64,000 bases of DNA from CAWEWH01 sp963812775 (lineage in GTDB: Bacteria > Pseudomonadota > Alphaproteobacteria > Rhizobiales > Beijerinckiaceae), in the NCBI GenBank assembly GCA_963812775.1, contig CAWEWH010000001.1, positions 389,004 through 453,003 on the forward strand, read 5' to 3'. Positions 26,168 to 35,822 of this stretch are shown in pieces (position 1 is the stretch's first letter; each line of letters starts with the position of its first letter). The notes below the pieces were generated by a model that worked only from the letters and a program-made list of their open reading frames with translations, had not been told where the DNA came from and did not search any database. A program made the translations under genes and the position numbers.

Positions 26168-27646
26168 TCAGTAGGCGTTTCTCGCAACAACGAGCATCCA
26201 ACAAGTCTTGAGTACGATCTTGGCATCGAGCCAAATGCTCCAGTTATCAATGTACCACAGATCGTAGCTCACCCTCTCCGCCATACTTTCAACGGTAGCG
26301 GTCTCTCCCCGGCAGCCGCTGACCTGGGCCCAGCCTGTCAGGCCGGGCTTGACGTGGCGGCGGAACGCGTAGTTGCCAATGAGTTTGTGGTACTCGGTGT
26401 CGTGAGCGACGGCATGAGGCCGGGGCCCGATGATCGACATCTCGCCGCGAAGAACGTTCCATAGCTGGGGCAATTCGTCGATGCTGGTGGATCGCAAAAA
26501 GCGGCCAACCCGCGTCACTCGATTATCAAAGCGCCGTGCCTGCGTCACAACGTCCGCATTCTCGAGCACGTTCATGCTTCGAAACTTATAAATTTCAAAA
26601 CGCCTCGTGTTGTACCCGCATCTGGTTTGCCGGAACAGCACGGGCCCGGAGCTATCCAGCTTTATGAGTATCGCGACCAGCACAAAAAGAGGGCACAGGG
26701 CAATCAGACCGACGCTTGCGAACAGGAAATCAAAAGACCTCTTCACAATCCTATCGGTCCACGTCAGCGGGGGCTGGCGAACCTGAATTGCGAGCGTTGC
26801 TCCAAATCGTTGGCGAGGTTGATTTATCAGATCCGCGGCGGTCGGATCGACAACTAGCCGTACTTGCAGTGGAAGCGATTGCAACGCGTTGATGATCTCA
26901 CGGGCGGCCGGAAGCCTGCTCCAGTCAAACGCAATTACGATATCTTCGATGTCGGACGAACGCGCCGACTCTGTCGTACTTGCGACCAGCTGCTGGAGCG
27001 ATTCTTGGCCGAAGTCGGCTGACGTCAGCGAATAGGTTTGGCTGATAGAGAGGCCGTGCTTGGATAGGTCGTCGATGAGGGACTGATCGGCAGGTGACTT
27101 CTCTTCCTTTATCAAGATCACTTTTCGTTGGGAGAAGTGGCCATGTCTCAGCGCCGTCACCAAGTACCCGGACCACGCGGCCCGAACCGCAAGAAGAGCC
27201 GTCAGGCCGCCGAGTGTGAACGTGAGAAGGGCGCCGCGAGAGAACACCTCACTGATTTTCAACGAAAAGGCTATGAATATGAGAAAACCAATGACCACGA
27301 ACCATGCAATGCAGAGGTCGCGACCCTGCGTCCACAATGACATCAGCTCTGTCGGCCTATAGAGGCCCCGCACTTGGTTCACCAGCGTAATGAGCAGCGC
27401 GACAACGGCTCCAATGCCGAGATAGTGCCGTGGATCGCCAAGCGAGTGGAACGCTGCGAGATGGTACCCCAACCCGCAAGCCATGCTCACGACGACGATC
27501 AGAACAAAATCTGTCGTGAGGGCAATTGGCTCGATCGCTTCGTAGGGAATGCGAACTCGGTTTGTCGCGTGCCAACGGCCCTGCCCTGCATCGACAGGCG
27601 CGAGTTCAGTAGCAGTCTTGGTCACAGCGCGAGGCTGCACTGACAT
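26168..27646 (-). CDS. Undecaprenyl-phosphate sugar phosphotransferase (WcaJ/ExoY-like)
   Basis: This polyisoprenyl-phosphate hexose-1-phosphate transferase starts the EPS repeat unit. It is 492 aa with about four N-terminal membrane helices (residues 42-175), a soluble CoA-binding-like middle domain, a fifth hydrophobic segment (SFDFLFASVGLIALCPLFVL), and the catalytic domain with KFRSMNVLENAD, STSIDELPQLWNVLRGEMSI, IGPRPHAV and KPGLTGWAQVSG. This is the long WcaJ-type architecture, usually adding glucose- or galactose-1-phosphate. It is divergent from the manC-like gene. Confidence 0.92.
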   Translation of the reverse strand: MSVQPRAVTKTATELAPVDAGQGRWHATNRVRIPYEAIEPIALTTDFVLIVVVSMACGLGYHLAAFHSLGDPRHYLGIGAVVALLITLVNQVRGLYRPTELMSLWTQGRDLCIAWFVVIGFLIFIAFSLKISEVFSRGALLTFTLGGLTALLAVRAAWSGYLVTALRHGHFSQRKVILIKEEKSPADQSLIDDLSKHGLSISQTYSLTSADFGQESLQQLVASTTESARSSDIEDIVIAFDWSRLPAAREIINALQSLPLQVRLVVDPTAADLINQPRQRFGATLAIQVRQPPLTWTDRIVKRSFDFLFASVGLIALCPLFVLVAILIKLDSSGPVLFRQTRCGYNTRRFEIYKFRSMNVLENADVVTQARRFDNRVTRVGRFLRSTSIDELPQLWNVLRGEMSIIGPRPHAVAHDTEYHKLIGNYAFRRHVKPGLTGWAQVSGCRGETATVESMAERVSYDLWYIDNWSIWLDAKIVLKTCWMLVVARNAY

Positions 27647-28092
27647 TTTGCGGCTCGACGACGATTGCGGCTCTCGCTCGCTACGCGATTGGGAAGGCGT
27701 CGGAGGCTATAGTCGGGGGTCGGGCCTGTGAATGAGCGCAAAGGACGTATCAGCTTGGCACGCTTCTCCTAATTGCCAACGCGTCGATGTTGGCGTGCTT
27801 GCCAAATTTCCCGACTACATCGTCAGTAGAAGGGTCCAAGTTTTCGAATACGCCTTTGTTGGTAGTGTCTCGAATTCACGTTCTGCGGCTCCTCCCAATT
27901 ACCGGGTATCTCTTCTGTGACGGTCCGATAGCTTTCGTGGCTATCCTTGGCGCGAGGGGCGCGAGGGGCGCGCGGGAGGGTGGAGGCATCTGCGGACTTG
28001 CGTGTTGGTGCTGCAACCGCGCCCGAACCTGTGCTGAACGGTAAGCAGCCGGACGAAACGCCAAGTCCCAGTGGAGCTGCCGCAGGAGTAGG
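27647..28092. other. Divergent intergenic region with 9-bp tandem repeat
   Basis: This 446-base gap separates two divergent EPS genes and must hold promoters for both. A 9-bp unit occurs three times in a row at 27950-27976 (GCGCGAGGG twice, then GCGCGCGGG). No gene is supported here; a 62-codon frame at 27732 lacks any likeness. Confidence 0.45.
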
Positions 28093-29527
28093 ATGATGCC
28101 AGAATCGCCGAGCCGAGTTTTCCCGGTCTTGCTTTCAGGCGGCTCAGGCTCGCGCCTCTGGCCGTTATCACGTGAATCCTACCCAAAGCAGCTTCTGCCT
28201 TTGCATGGCAAGGAGACCCTGCTTCAGCAGGCCGCGGGGCGATTGACGGCACCGGGCCTGTTCGAGCCCTTGCACATCCTCGCCCACGAGGAGCACCGCT
28301 TCATCATCGCCGAGCAATTGCGGAGCATCGGCACAAAAGACGCACAGCTCATCCTTGAACCGGTCGGCCGTAACACCGGCCCAGCGGCGGCCGTCGCCGC
28401 CCTTCGCGTGCACGAAATCGACCCCGAGGCAGTTTTGCTGCTGTGTCCCGCCGACCATCTGATTCAGGATCATGCATCCTTCCAAGACTGCGTGCGCCGC
28501 GGGATCGGCGCGGCGCATGCGGGGAAACTGATCCTCTTCGGTGTTAAGCCGACAGCGCCGGAAGCAGGCTATGGGTACATCCATACCTCGGGCGAGGAGC
28601 CAAACCACACGGGCGTGCTGTCCGTCTCAAGTTTCGTCGAGAAGCCTGACGCAACCAAGGCGCAGAACTCTTCTGGATTCAGGCGATCATTTCTGGAACT
28701 CGGGCATGGTACTTGCGTCGGCGAGAGTGCTGCTCTCGGAGTTTGCCCGTCATGCACCCGACTTGTTAAATGTTTGTCGCAACGCTTTGAAACATCTGAC
28801 CAAGGATTTGGACTTCCTTAGGCTGCATGCCAGTTCCTTCAAGCGCGCTCCCGCGATTTCCCTCGACCACGCGGTTCTGGAGAAGACCAGCCACGCCGGC
28901 CTCGTTCCTGTGAGCTTCGACTGGGCCGATCTTGGAAGTTGGTCCGCCATTTGGAATGTTGGAGAGAAGGAATTTACCAACGTAGTCATTGGCGATGCCA
29001 CGGTTGAGCGTTCCTCGAACTGCTACGTGCGCAGCGAAGGTCCGCTTGTTGTGGCGCTCGGTCTCGATAACGTCACGGTTGTTGCGACGCCTGACGCGAT
29101 CCTCGTTGCGTCGAAAGATTGCGACCAAGAGCTGAAAGGAGTCGTGGCCGGATTGGCTGAGCGCGGACACAAATCCGCGACGCAATCGACGAAAGTTCAT
29201 CGACCCTGGGGGTTCTATCAAACGATTCTTCAGGGCGACCGCTTCCAGGTCAAGTGCATAACGGTCAATCCGGGCGCCAAGCTTTCCCTCCAGAAGCACT
29301 ATCATCGCGCCGAACATTGGGTGGTTGTGAACGGCACGGCAATTGTCCAGCGTGACGACGATGCCACCCTGCTCAGGGAGAATGAATCAATTTTCATTCC
29401 GCTGGGCGCGGTTCACCGACTGGAGAACCCCGGGAAGGTGCCGCTCAACTTGATAGAGGTTCAGTCCGGACCCTACCTTGCAGAAGACGACATCGTCCGC
29501 TTCCAAGATGCGTACGCGCGCGTCTGA
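28093..29527 (+). pseudogene. manC: Mannose-1-phosphate guanylyltransferase/mannose-6-phosphate isomerase, one frameshift
   Basis: This bifunctional type II enzyme (AlgA/XanB/ManC family, about 477 aa) makes GDP-mannose. The first frame has the nucleotidyl motif LLSGGSGSRLWPLSRESYPK with the ending QLLPL, then EPVGRNTGPAAAVAAL, CPADHLI and the FVEKP sugar site. The second frame continues with GDHFWNSGM, FDWADLGSW and the cupin isomerase domain (VHRPWGFYQ, GAKLSLQKHYHRAEHW). The frame changes at about 28665 by one base. AGGAG precedes the ATG. GDP-mannose supplies the mannosyl units and, through the epimerase at 60764, GDP-L-galactose. All motifs being intact, the break is probably a sequence error. 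Confidence 0.9.
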
Positions 29528-30437
29528 TCCGGTCGGCGTGCCCGTATCGTCAAACGCTGGACCTAGGCACGACGCCGAGGTGTCGGTCGACCTCTGGGTC
29601 TTTTCCCTCGACCTTGAACAAGCGGAAGAGACGAGGCTTCACGCCCATCTCTCTGCCGCTGAGCGCGCGCGCGCAGCAAGGTTCGCATTCCCCGACCTCA
29701 GGCGGCAATTCGTGGCGGGGTGGGGAAAGACGCGGGAGATCATCTCCAGATATACGGGACAAAGTGCCTGCGCGTTGGAATTCCACTATAACGATTGCGG
29801 CAAGCCATTTCTTTCCAGCCATAGTGGGCCAGCGCCCTTCTTCAATCTCTCCCATTCCGATAGCGTTGCGGCACTGGCGATCTGCTGGAACAGCGAGATT
29901 GGTGTTGACCTCGAGCGTATGCGCCCGCTTGAAGAGGATCTGGCGGCTGACTTTTTCTCAGTCTCGGAATGCAAGGCGTTGGCGAAACTGCGCCAAAGCG
30001 ATCGCATGCGGGGCTTCTTTCAATGTTGGACGCGCAAGGAAGCATTCATCAAGGCTGTGGGCTTGGGGTTGTCGATTCCGCTCACCAGCTTCGCGGTAAC
30101 GCTGGATCCGAACGAGCCACCACGCCTTCTGAGCTTCGATGGTAGCTTCACGCGGGAAACAGCCTGGCAGCTCGTTCATTTCGAACCGATGGCGAACTAC
30201 GTCGGAGCCATCGCGGTGCCGTCCGCCGCCCCCGTGGTCGTGAGAGAATTTGTCGAACGCCGACCCCGTCACCGGAAGGATTCGATCCTTGCGATCTCCA
30301 GGCAAAACCAACCAGGGGGTAGATTTGGGGGCCCAAGGCATCCCGTCCGCAATGAGGATCTAGGGAGGTCGACCGCCGCCCGCGACCCAATCCTCTCGCG
30401 GATCAATTCAAGAGGCGTTTTCGCCGCTGAGGCTTGA
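29508..30437 (+). CDS. Sfp-type 4'-phosphopantetheinyl transferase
   Basis: This enzyme moves the phosphopantetheine arm of CoA to carrier proteins. Motifs are FNLSHSDSVAALAIC (P1/P2), EIGVDLERMRPL (magnesium-binding Asp and Glu) and CWTRKEAFIKAVGLGLS (W-x-x-KE-x-x-x-K). The preceding region (AARFAFPDLRRQFVAGWG) is the Sfp N-terminal half. The ATG at 29508 overlaps the manC end. The last 60 residues are extra. It should activate the carrier domains of the NRPS and PKS at 38.6-49.5 kb, which ties that assembly line to this locus. Confidence 0.93.
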   Translation: MRTRASDPVGVPVSSNAGPRHDAEVSVDLWVFSLDLEQAEETRLHAHLSAAERARAARFAFPDLRRQFVAGWGKTREIISRYTGQSACALEFHYNDCGKPFLSSHSGPAPFFNLSHSDSVAALAICWNSEIGVDLERMRPLEEDLAADFFSVSECKALAKLRQSDRMRGFFQCWTRKEAFIKAVGLGLSIPLTSFAVTLDPNEPPRLLSFDGSFTRETAWQLVHFEPMANYVGAIAVPSAAPVVVREFVERRPRHRKDSILAISRQNQPGGRFGGPRHPVRNEDLGRSTAARDPILSRINSRGVFAAEA

Positions 30438-30642
30438 TTGCCGACCCTGGAACGTCCGCCGCGATGGGGCTTGGACCATCGACGCACTCAATCAGCCGCC
30501 CCTCCCGCCAAATCTGGCATGTGCTGCGGTAGAGAGTTTTCCGCGCAAGTTCTCTGGCGAATTCGTCGCTCGGCAGGTCAAGCAATACCAAGCCGTTGTT
30601 TGCGCCATCTCGGCCATGCAGCAGGAAACGGTACAGCATCCG
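30403..30642 (-). CDS. Small hypothetical protein
   Basis: A 79-codon frame starts MLYRFLLHGRDGANNGLVLL and continues LDLPSDEFARELARKTLYRS. The pattern is faintly like short DUF6894-type proteins of alphaproteobacteria, but this is not firm. It converges with the phosphopantetheinyl transferase gene, overlapping its end by 35 bases. The rest of the gap to 31010 shows no gene. Confidence 0.35.
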   Translation of the reverse strand, partial: RMLYRFLLHGRDGANNGLVLLDLPSDEFARELARKTLYRSTCQIWREGRLIECVDGPSPIAADVPGSAIKPQRRKRLLN

Positions 30643-30932
30643 CTGGCTCTCCAAGGTTGCAGGCGTTGGAAAAATGCTACCCGCGTGACTGCCCCAAGTC
30701 ACGTCGAGGGGACGGACAAGCGTTACTTATCCCCGGTATTCACCAAGTCATGCGCCCCAACCGCTGTCTACAATCCATTTAAGGCCAAACTTGGCGGCCT
30801 GAGCCTGGGGTCCGCTGCGCGGACCCGATTGGCCCTTCTTGCGCGCGCTTTGCCTCGCATCTACAACGCTTTATCCGAAAGTGGTACGGCCCACTCCAGA
30901 TGAGGTAGGCACTGCCCCTAACTTGTGCGCCC

Positions 30933-30976
30933 AATGGGGTTAAATTGTGTTAAATTTGTCCTAATGGGGGCAAATG
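30933..30976. promoter_or_regulatory. Repeats upstream of the LuxR-type gene
   Basis: Two near-identical 10-mers stand in tandem (GTTAAATTGT and GTTAAATTTG, 30939-30958), and AATGGGG occurs at 30933 and again about 31 bases later. The stretch is AT-rich against a GC-rich background and lies 35-80 bases before the GTG start at 31011. A regulator site or promoter is likely; autoregulation is a guess. Confidence 0.45.
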
Positions 30977-31010
30977 TGGAAGCGTCGGTAGCGAAATGGA
31001 GTGATACGCG

Positions 31011-31733
31011 GTGAGTCAGGTTGATGTTCCGTCCATAGCGTGGACCCGTTCGGCGAAGGGAAATCTCACATCCTCCTTTTCGGAAGCAGGTACGCCGCTT
31101 CTCGATAAACCTGCCGATACGGCCTTCAGCGTCTTCATCATCGAGCGTCGCACGTTCTTCCGGGAGTGCCTTACCCGAAGCCTTCGATCTGTCCCTGGGT
31201 GCAACCCTGTATCGTTTGCGAGCGTCGATAGCTGGCTGACCGAGGGTGGCCGGGCTGACGGTCGTTCCCTCATCGTGCTTTGCGCCGGAGGCAGGGGTAA
31301 GGATCAGGAAATCCAGCGGCAGATTGGGCTCTTGTCGCAGAAGACGGGGGACGCACCCACAATACTTCTCTCTGACGTTGAGGAGCCCGACTACATCGTC
31401 GACATCCTTAGGAATGGCGCGCGCGGCTATATTCCGACGAGCGTCCCGTTTGATGTTGTCATTGAAGCGATGCGCTTTGTTCTGGCTGGTGGCGTGTTCG
31501 TTCCAGCTAGCAGCCTCATCGCCGCGCAGCGTTCGAATGGGATATTCACCGCGCGCCAGTCGGCGGTTGTGGAAGCGGTCCGCCATGGTAAGGCGAACAA
31601 GACAATCGCTCACGAGCTGAACATGCACGAGAGCACCGTCAAGGTTCATGTTCGAAATATCATGAAGAAGCTCAAGGCCAAGAACAGGACGGAAGTCGCG
31701 ATAATGGCAAACGCGCTACGGCACGAGGACTGA
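31011..31733 (+). CDS. LuxR/NarL-type regulator with degenerate receiver domain
   Basis: The 240-aa protein has an N-terminal receiver-like fold (about residues 40-160; VFIIERRTFFRECLTRSL, GARGYIPTSVPFDVVIEAM) and a C-terminal LuxR HTH (about 175-236; FTARQSAVVEAVRHGKANKT, HELNMHESTVKVHVRNIMKK). The phosphoacceptor aspartate expected at the end of strand 3 is missing: the strand reads SLIVLCAGG. It therefore probably does not respond to a kinase. GGAG lies about 8 bases before the GTG start. It precedes the seven-gene sugar operon by 58 bases and is a candidate local regulator of EPS genes. Confidence 0.88.
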   Translation: MSQVDVPSIAWTRSAKGNLTSSFSEAGTPLLDKPADTAFSVFIIERRTFFRECLTRSLRSVPGCNPVSFASVDSWLTEGGRADGRSLIVLCAGGRGKDQEIQRQIGLLSQKTGDAPTILLSDVEEPDYIVDILRNGARGYIPTSVPFDVVIEAMRFVLAGGVFVPASSLIAAQRSNGIFTARQSAVVEAVRHGKANKTIAHELNMHESTVKVHVRNIMKKLKAKNRTEVAIMANALRHED

Positions 31734-31791
31734 TCTCTTCGCATTCGCGCCGTTAGAGACGCACGCGGGTTCGGAGCCGTAAAGGGGCGAG

Positions 31792-33699
31792 ATGTCGGGC
31801 CACGCGCTCCTGCAGTACTATTCGCCTCTATCGACCCTGCTGGTGGGACTGGGCGTCAGCCTAGGTCTCCTGGGAATCGGCTTGCCCGTTGCAGATAGGC
31901 TCAAGCCTCCAGGCCCATTCCGTCTTCCGCTGGAATTTATCATCGGGCTCTTGGTGGTGAGCGCCGGAACGCAGGTGCTCGGCTTCATCGGGGCCGTAAA
32001 CCGTTCGACGATGTGGCTTCTCACCATTGCGCTGGTTCTTGGTGCGGTGGTCGCTGGGAGACGCGCGTTCCTCAACAGGGGACGACTGCTAGCCGTCACT
32101 CAACTATCGCGGATGCAACGCCTGTTGGCGTTAGTGCTTGCAGTGATCGTTGTCATTCACGTCGCCATCGCGGTCGCCCCCTCCACGCGTCACGACGAGA
32201 CGGCCTATCACATCCTGGTCCCAGCTCGCCTTTGGAGCGAAGGAGGCTTCGTTTTTCATCGGCTTCCGTTCGAAGCGACGGTATTCCCACAGTTCACGTT
32301 TCAAATCTCACAAACCGTCTTCCACTTCCTCGGATGGCCCGACGCAGCCGCGATCGTGTCACTCGCAGCCGCCCTCCTCATCGCCTGGTTTGGCTTCTCC
32401 TTCGTGCGCTGGCAGACCGGCGATATCGGACTAGGCCTGATCGTCGCCCTCGCGTTGCTGGGCTCGGGCTTCTCTGCCGTCTTCATGACGACGGTCGGGC
32501 CGCACGCCTTTCAGTTCCTGGCGACAACCATCGCCGTGGTCGCGGCGCTCAACGGGGATTGGATCCTGCGAGAGTGCGGCAAGCGCGCCTACGCGCTTTT
32601 GGTCGCCGTGCCAGCTGCGGCAATGATCGGCTCCAAGCTCACCATGGTGCCGTTGGCAGCACTCGTGATCGTCGCCGCGCTCTATTGGCTCGCGCGAAGC
32701 GGAAGCCGGCCCCGCGATCTTGCGGGTCACGTGCTCACGATGGGCCTCGTCGTCCTGCTGGCAATCGCCCCAATGACGATCTGGACCTGGTTGTCGAGTG
32801 GATCACCAGGCGGGATCACGACCCTGACGCGCTTCGCGGACCCGCGCATCTACGATGGTGAAACGATAGAGGCCTACCGGGCCTCACTTGCGATGTTCGT
32901 CGAGACGAGCAGCTTCAAGCCGATCTACGAAGCAAGTTACTGGAATCCGCTGGTGATCGCGGCGACGCTGCTCTACCCGCTATTGGAGACGTCGCTGCCC
33001 CGCCGGGTGATTGCCGCAACCTTTCTGGCTGTTCAGGTGGCGCTGATTTTATTCGTGCTGCCCACCGAGATCCGTCATATCGGCGGCCTTCAATATGCCT
33101 TTCTCATCATGGCGGTCGCGCCCGGTATCGATCGGATACGCCGATTGGCCCTTAACCGGCGGTTGCCCGATGTCTCGAAAGACCGCCTTCCCGCTATGAC
33201 CGGCGCCGCGGCGCTTGTCCTGCTCTTGCCCTGGCTTGCGCTGCTGCTCTGGTTCAGTGTCGCCTTCCTTCCCGTTTCGCTCGGTCTGCAAAGCCCCCAG
33301 GCCTTCGTTGCCCGTTATTCGCCACTTTCGACGGGTTTCGCACAACTCGACAAAGCGCTTCCTGCAGATGCGGTACTCTATGTGGGAAAGCCCCGCGTGG
33401 GCGATGCAAGTACGCTGAGCTGGCTGTCGCGTCCTCCAATGTGGTATGCCCCGCGAGCCTCGACGTATCATCGTGCGGAGCTCCCGCCGACAAGCAAGCC
33501 CTTTCTATTGCTATTGCGGCAGCCTGGCGAGACAACCGTGGTTCGCGACGAGCAGGTATGGCTTCCCACCGGCACCAAGCTCGGCTCGGTGGTGTTGCAC
33601 GACCCCGCGGCGTGCTTCTATCCGCAGCGCGTTCCGAATGGCGGCTGCGTCGTCGCCGACCTGATGGTATTTTCGCTCGTGTCCGACCAAGCTAAATGA
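31792..33699 (+). CDS. Multi-spanning membrane glycosyltransferase (GT-C fold)
   Basis: The 635-aa protein has about 10-12 membrane helices followed by a C-terminal soluble part (about residues 505-625). The first extracytoplasmic loop carries STRHDETAYHILVPARLWSE, matching the GT-C pattern in which an acidic pair after helix 1 binds a lipid-phosphate sugar donor. Such enzymes transfer a sugar from a polyprenyl-phosphate carrier on the periplasmic side. The stop overlaps the start of the next gene (ATGA), and it opens a run of seven linked genes. Confidence 0.75.
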   Translation: MSGHALLQYYSPLSTLLVGLGVSLGLLGIGLPVADRLKPPGPFRLPLEFIIGLLVVSAGTQVLGFIGAVNRSTMWLLTIALVLGAVVAGRRAFLNRGRLLAVTQLSRMQRLLALVLAVIVVIHVAIAVAPSTRHDETAYHILVPARLWSEGGFVFHRLPFEATVFPQFTFQISQTVFHFLGWPDAAAIVSLAAALLIAWFGFSFVRWQTGDIGLGLIVALALLGSGFSAVFMTTVGPHAFQFLATTIAVVAALNGDWILRECGKRAYALLVAVPAAAMIGSKLTMVPLAALVIVAALYWLARSGSRPRDLAGHVLTMGLVVLLAIAPMTIWTWLSSGSPGGITTLTRFADPRIYDGETIEAYRASLAMFVETSSFKPIYEASYWNPLVIAATLLYPLLETSLPRRVIAATFLAVQVALILFVLPTEIRHIGGLQYAFLIMAVAPGIDRIRRLALNRRLPDVSKDRLPAMTGAAALVLLLPWLALLLWFSVAFLPVSLGLQSPQAFVARYSPLSTGFAQLDKALPADAVLYVGKPRVGDASTLSWLSRPPMWYAPRASTYHRAELPPTSKPFLLLLRQPGETTVVRDEQVWLPTGTKLGSVVLHDPAACFYPQRVPNGGCVVADLMVFSLVSDQAK

Positions 33700-34704
33700 A
33701 AACGCCAATCCTCCTCTCGGTCGTCGTGCCGCTCCGCAATTCGGGCAGAAACGTGCGCGAGATGGTCTTGAGGCTCGCCGACACGATCGCACCCCTCGTG
33801 AGCGACTATGAGATAATCCTGGTCGACAACGGATCGACCGACGTTGAGTTTGCCGAATACCTGCCGCTCCTCGAACAGACCGGCGTACCAAACGTCCAGC
33901 TCTATCGCCTGATCAGTGAAGTCGGCTATGAGGTTGCCGCGTGGGCCGGCGTCGAGAACTCGCTCGGCGACTATGTATTAGTGCACGACCCTCTGACTGA
34001 AAACTTGTCGCGGTTGCCTGAAGCGATCGAGATGGTGACAGGCGGCGTCGACATCGTCTATTTGCGTCATACGGGTTCCACGGACCGAGGTGTCGCCCAG
34101 CAAATATTCGGCAGCGGCTTCCGCTGGCTGTTTCGCAAGCTCACCAGCATCGACCTGAAATCGCGATGCGACGCTTGGCCGGCTGCTCAGCAAGCGGGTG
34201 GTGAGCTATTTGATGCAGCAGCCACGGCCGGACTTGCGGTTTCGGGCACTTCCCTCCCTCTCCGGCTTCACGCGGCGAACGCTCACTTATCAACTGGAGG
34301 GAGCGCCGCCAGCGAACCGATCGTTCCTGGCACGGGCCCGCGACGCCATCACGCTCACTGTGTCCAACAGTACCGCGCCGTTGCGCATCGTGTCGGCGGT
34401 CGCGCTAACGGGAGCGCTCCTCAATTTGTTCTACTCGGTCTATGTGGTCGTCGTCGCGTTCACCAAGAGCAACGTGCAACCCGGTTGGACGACCCTGTCG
34501 CTTCAACAATCCGGAATGTTCTTCCTCATATCGATCGTCATGTTTCTGTTGACGGAGTATCTCGCGTACATGATCCGCTGGGCGCAGAGCGGGCCCGCCT
34601 ATTTCCTCGCGAGCGAGGCGACCAGCGCCGTGCTGACACGCCGCCAGAAGCTCAATGTCGAGACCGCCATAGCCAAGGCGCCGTCGGACGCGGGCGCTGC
34701 GTGA
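33696..34704 (+). pseudogene. GtrB/ArnC-like GT2 glycosyltransferase, one frameshift
   Basis: The first frame gives the GT2 nucleotide-sugar domain: LLSVVVPLRNSGRNVREM, EIILVDNGSTDVEF and DYVLVHDPL (in place of DxD). After an extra base near 34162 the second frame continues through RVVSYLMQQPRPDLRFRALP to a C-terminal pair of membrane helices (IVSAVALTGALLNLFYSVYV and GMFFLISIVMFLLTEYLAYM). This is the layout of polyprenyl-phosphate glycosyltransferases such as ArnC and GtrB, which load a sugar onto the lipid carrier. The two frames fit together exactly if one base is removed. Confidence 0.82.
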
Positions 34705-35822
34705 TGGCCGACGCAGTCGTGGTGGGCGGCGGCTTCTATGGAAGCAGCATTGCCTACTATCTGAAGACGCGGCGCGGGCTCAAGGAAGTGATCTTGCTCG
34801 AGCGCGATCCGGATATTCTCATGCGCGCGTCTTTCGTGAACCAAGCGCGCGTGCATGGGGGCTATCACTATCCGCGAAGCTTCACGACAGCTTTCCGCAG
34901 CCGCGTAAGCATGCCGCGGTTCAGGGCCGAGTTCGGCGGCGCCTTGTTCCAGAACTTCACCAGCATCTACGCGATGGCGCGGCGCAACTCGCGTGTAACA
35001 GTGAAACAAATGGAGCGTTTCTGTCGCGAGATCGGAGCACGTCTGGAGCCTGCCGAAAGGCAGTTCGGCGCTATGTTCAACCGTATGCTGATCGAGCGGG
35101 TCTGGCTGACAGAGGAAGACACATTCGATGCCGATGCGCTGCGCCAGATCATGTGGGGGCGGCTCCGCGAGGCGGGCGTGGCGACCTGGCTGCGATCCGA
35201 AGTTTGCGACATCACCGATTCAGATACCGGTGCGCTGGTCGTGGGAACGCGGGGGACCGAACGCTTCGCCATCTCGGCCCCGCTCGTCTTCAACTGCACC
35301 TACAGCCGCCTACAGCGCACGGCGCGCGCCACCGGGGCGCCGGACTTCCGGCTGCGCCACGAACTCGCCGAGTTGGTGTTGGTGGAACCGCCCCCGGCGT
35401 TGGCGAGTGTTGGCGTGACGGTGATGGACGGGCCATTTTTCTCGACCATCCCCTTTCCCGCGCGCAAACTGCATTCGTTGACACACGTGCGCTACACGCC
35501 CCACATCAGCTGGCATGAGGATTCGACGATCGATCCGTATCGTGAGCTGAAGGACTACCAGAAGGATTCGGGCGTCGAATGGATGATCCGGGATGCGAGG
35601 CGCTACCTCCCTTGCCTAGCGGAATGCCGACCGGTGAGCACCCTGTTCGAAGTGAAGACCGTGCTGCTGAAGAACGAGGGGGATGACGGTCGGCCGATCC
35701 TGTTTGAGCGCCATGGATCCGCGGGACGTATCCACTCCGTCCTCGGGGGCAAGATCGACAACATCTACGACATCCTTCAACGGCTCGACGAGCAGCAGCT
35801 TCCGGGAGAGCGGGCGGCATGA
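34704..35822 (+). CDS. FAD-dependent oxidoreductase (DAO family)
   Basis: The ATG at 34704 overlaps the stop of the GT2 gene by one base. The 372-aa protein opens with the FAD-binding motif VVVGGGFYGSSIAYYLKTRR and EVILLERDP, and has a C-terminal barrel typical of D-amino-acid oxidase-like enzymes (LVFNCTYSRLQR; RIHSVLGGKIDNIYDI). The substrate is not known; in this operon an oxidation of a sugar or cyclitol is plausible. The apparent fusion to the GT2 N-terminal part in the same frame comes from the frameshift upstream. Confidence 0.8.
   Translation: MADAVVVGGGFYGSSIAYYLKTRRGLKEVILLERDPDILMRASFVNQARVHGGYHYPRSFTTAFRSRVSMPRFRAEFGGALFQNFTSIYAMARRNSRVTVKQMERFCREIGARLEPAERQFGAMFNRMLIERVWLTEEDTFDADALRQIMWGRLREAGVATWLRSEVCDITDSDTGALVVGTRGTERFAISAPLVFNCTYSRLQRTARATGAPDFRLRHELAELVLVEPPPALASVGVTVMDGPFFSTIPFPARKLHSLTHVRYTPHISWHEDSTIDPYRELKDYQKDSGVEWMIRDARRYLPCLAECRPVSTLFEVKTVLLKNEGDDGRPILFERHGSAGRIHSVLGGKIDNIYDILQRLDEQQLPGERAA

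Noticed and set aside
27732..27920. A 62-codon frame between the WcaJ-like and manC-like genes
   Set aside because: No likeness to any family; the gap is better seen as a divergent promoter region.
27950..27976. 9-bp tandem repeat as a regulatory array
   Set aside because: Only three short GC-rich units; more likely simple-sequence slippage than a binding array.
33696..35822. An apparent 708-aa fusion of a GT2 domain and an FAD oxidoreductase in one frame
   Set aside because: A one-base insertion near 34162 shifts the GT2 gene; its true C-terminal half with two membrane helices continues in another frame, and the oxidoreductase has its own ATG at 34704.
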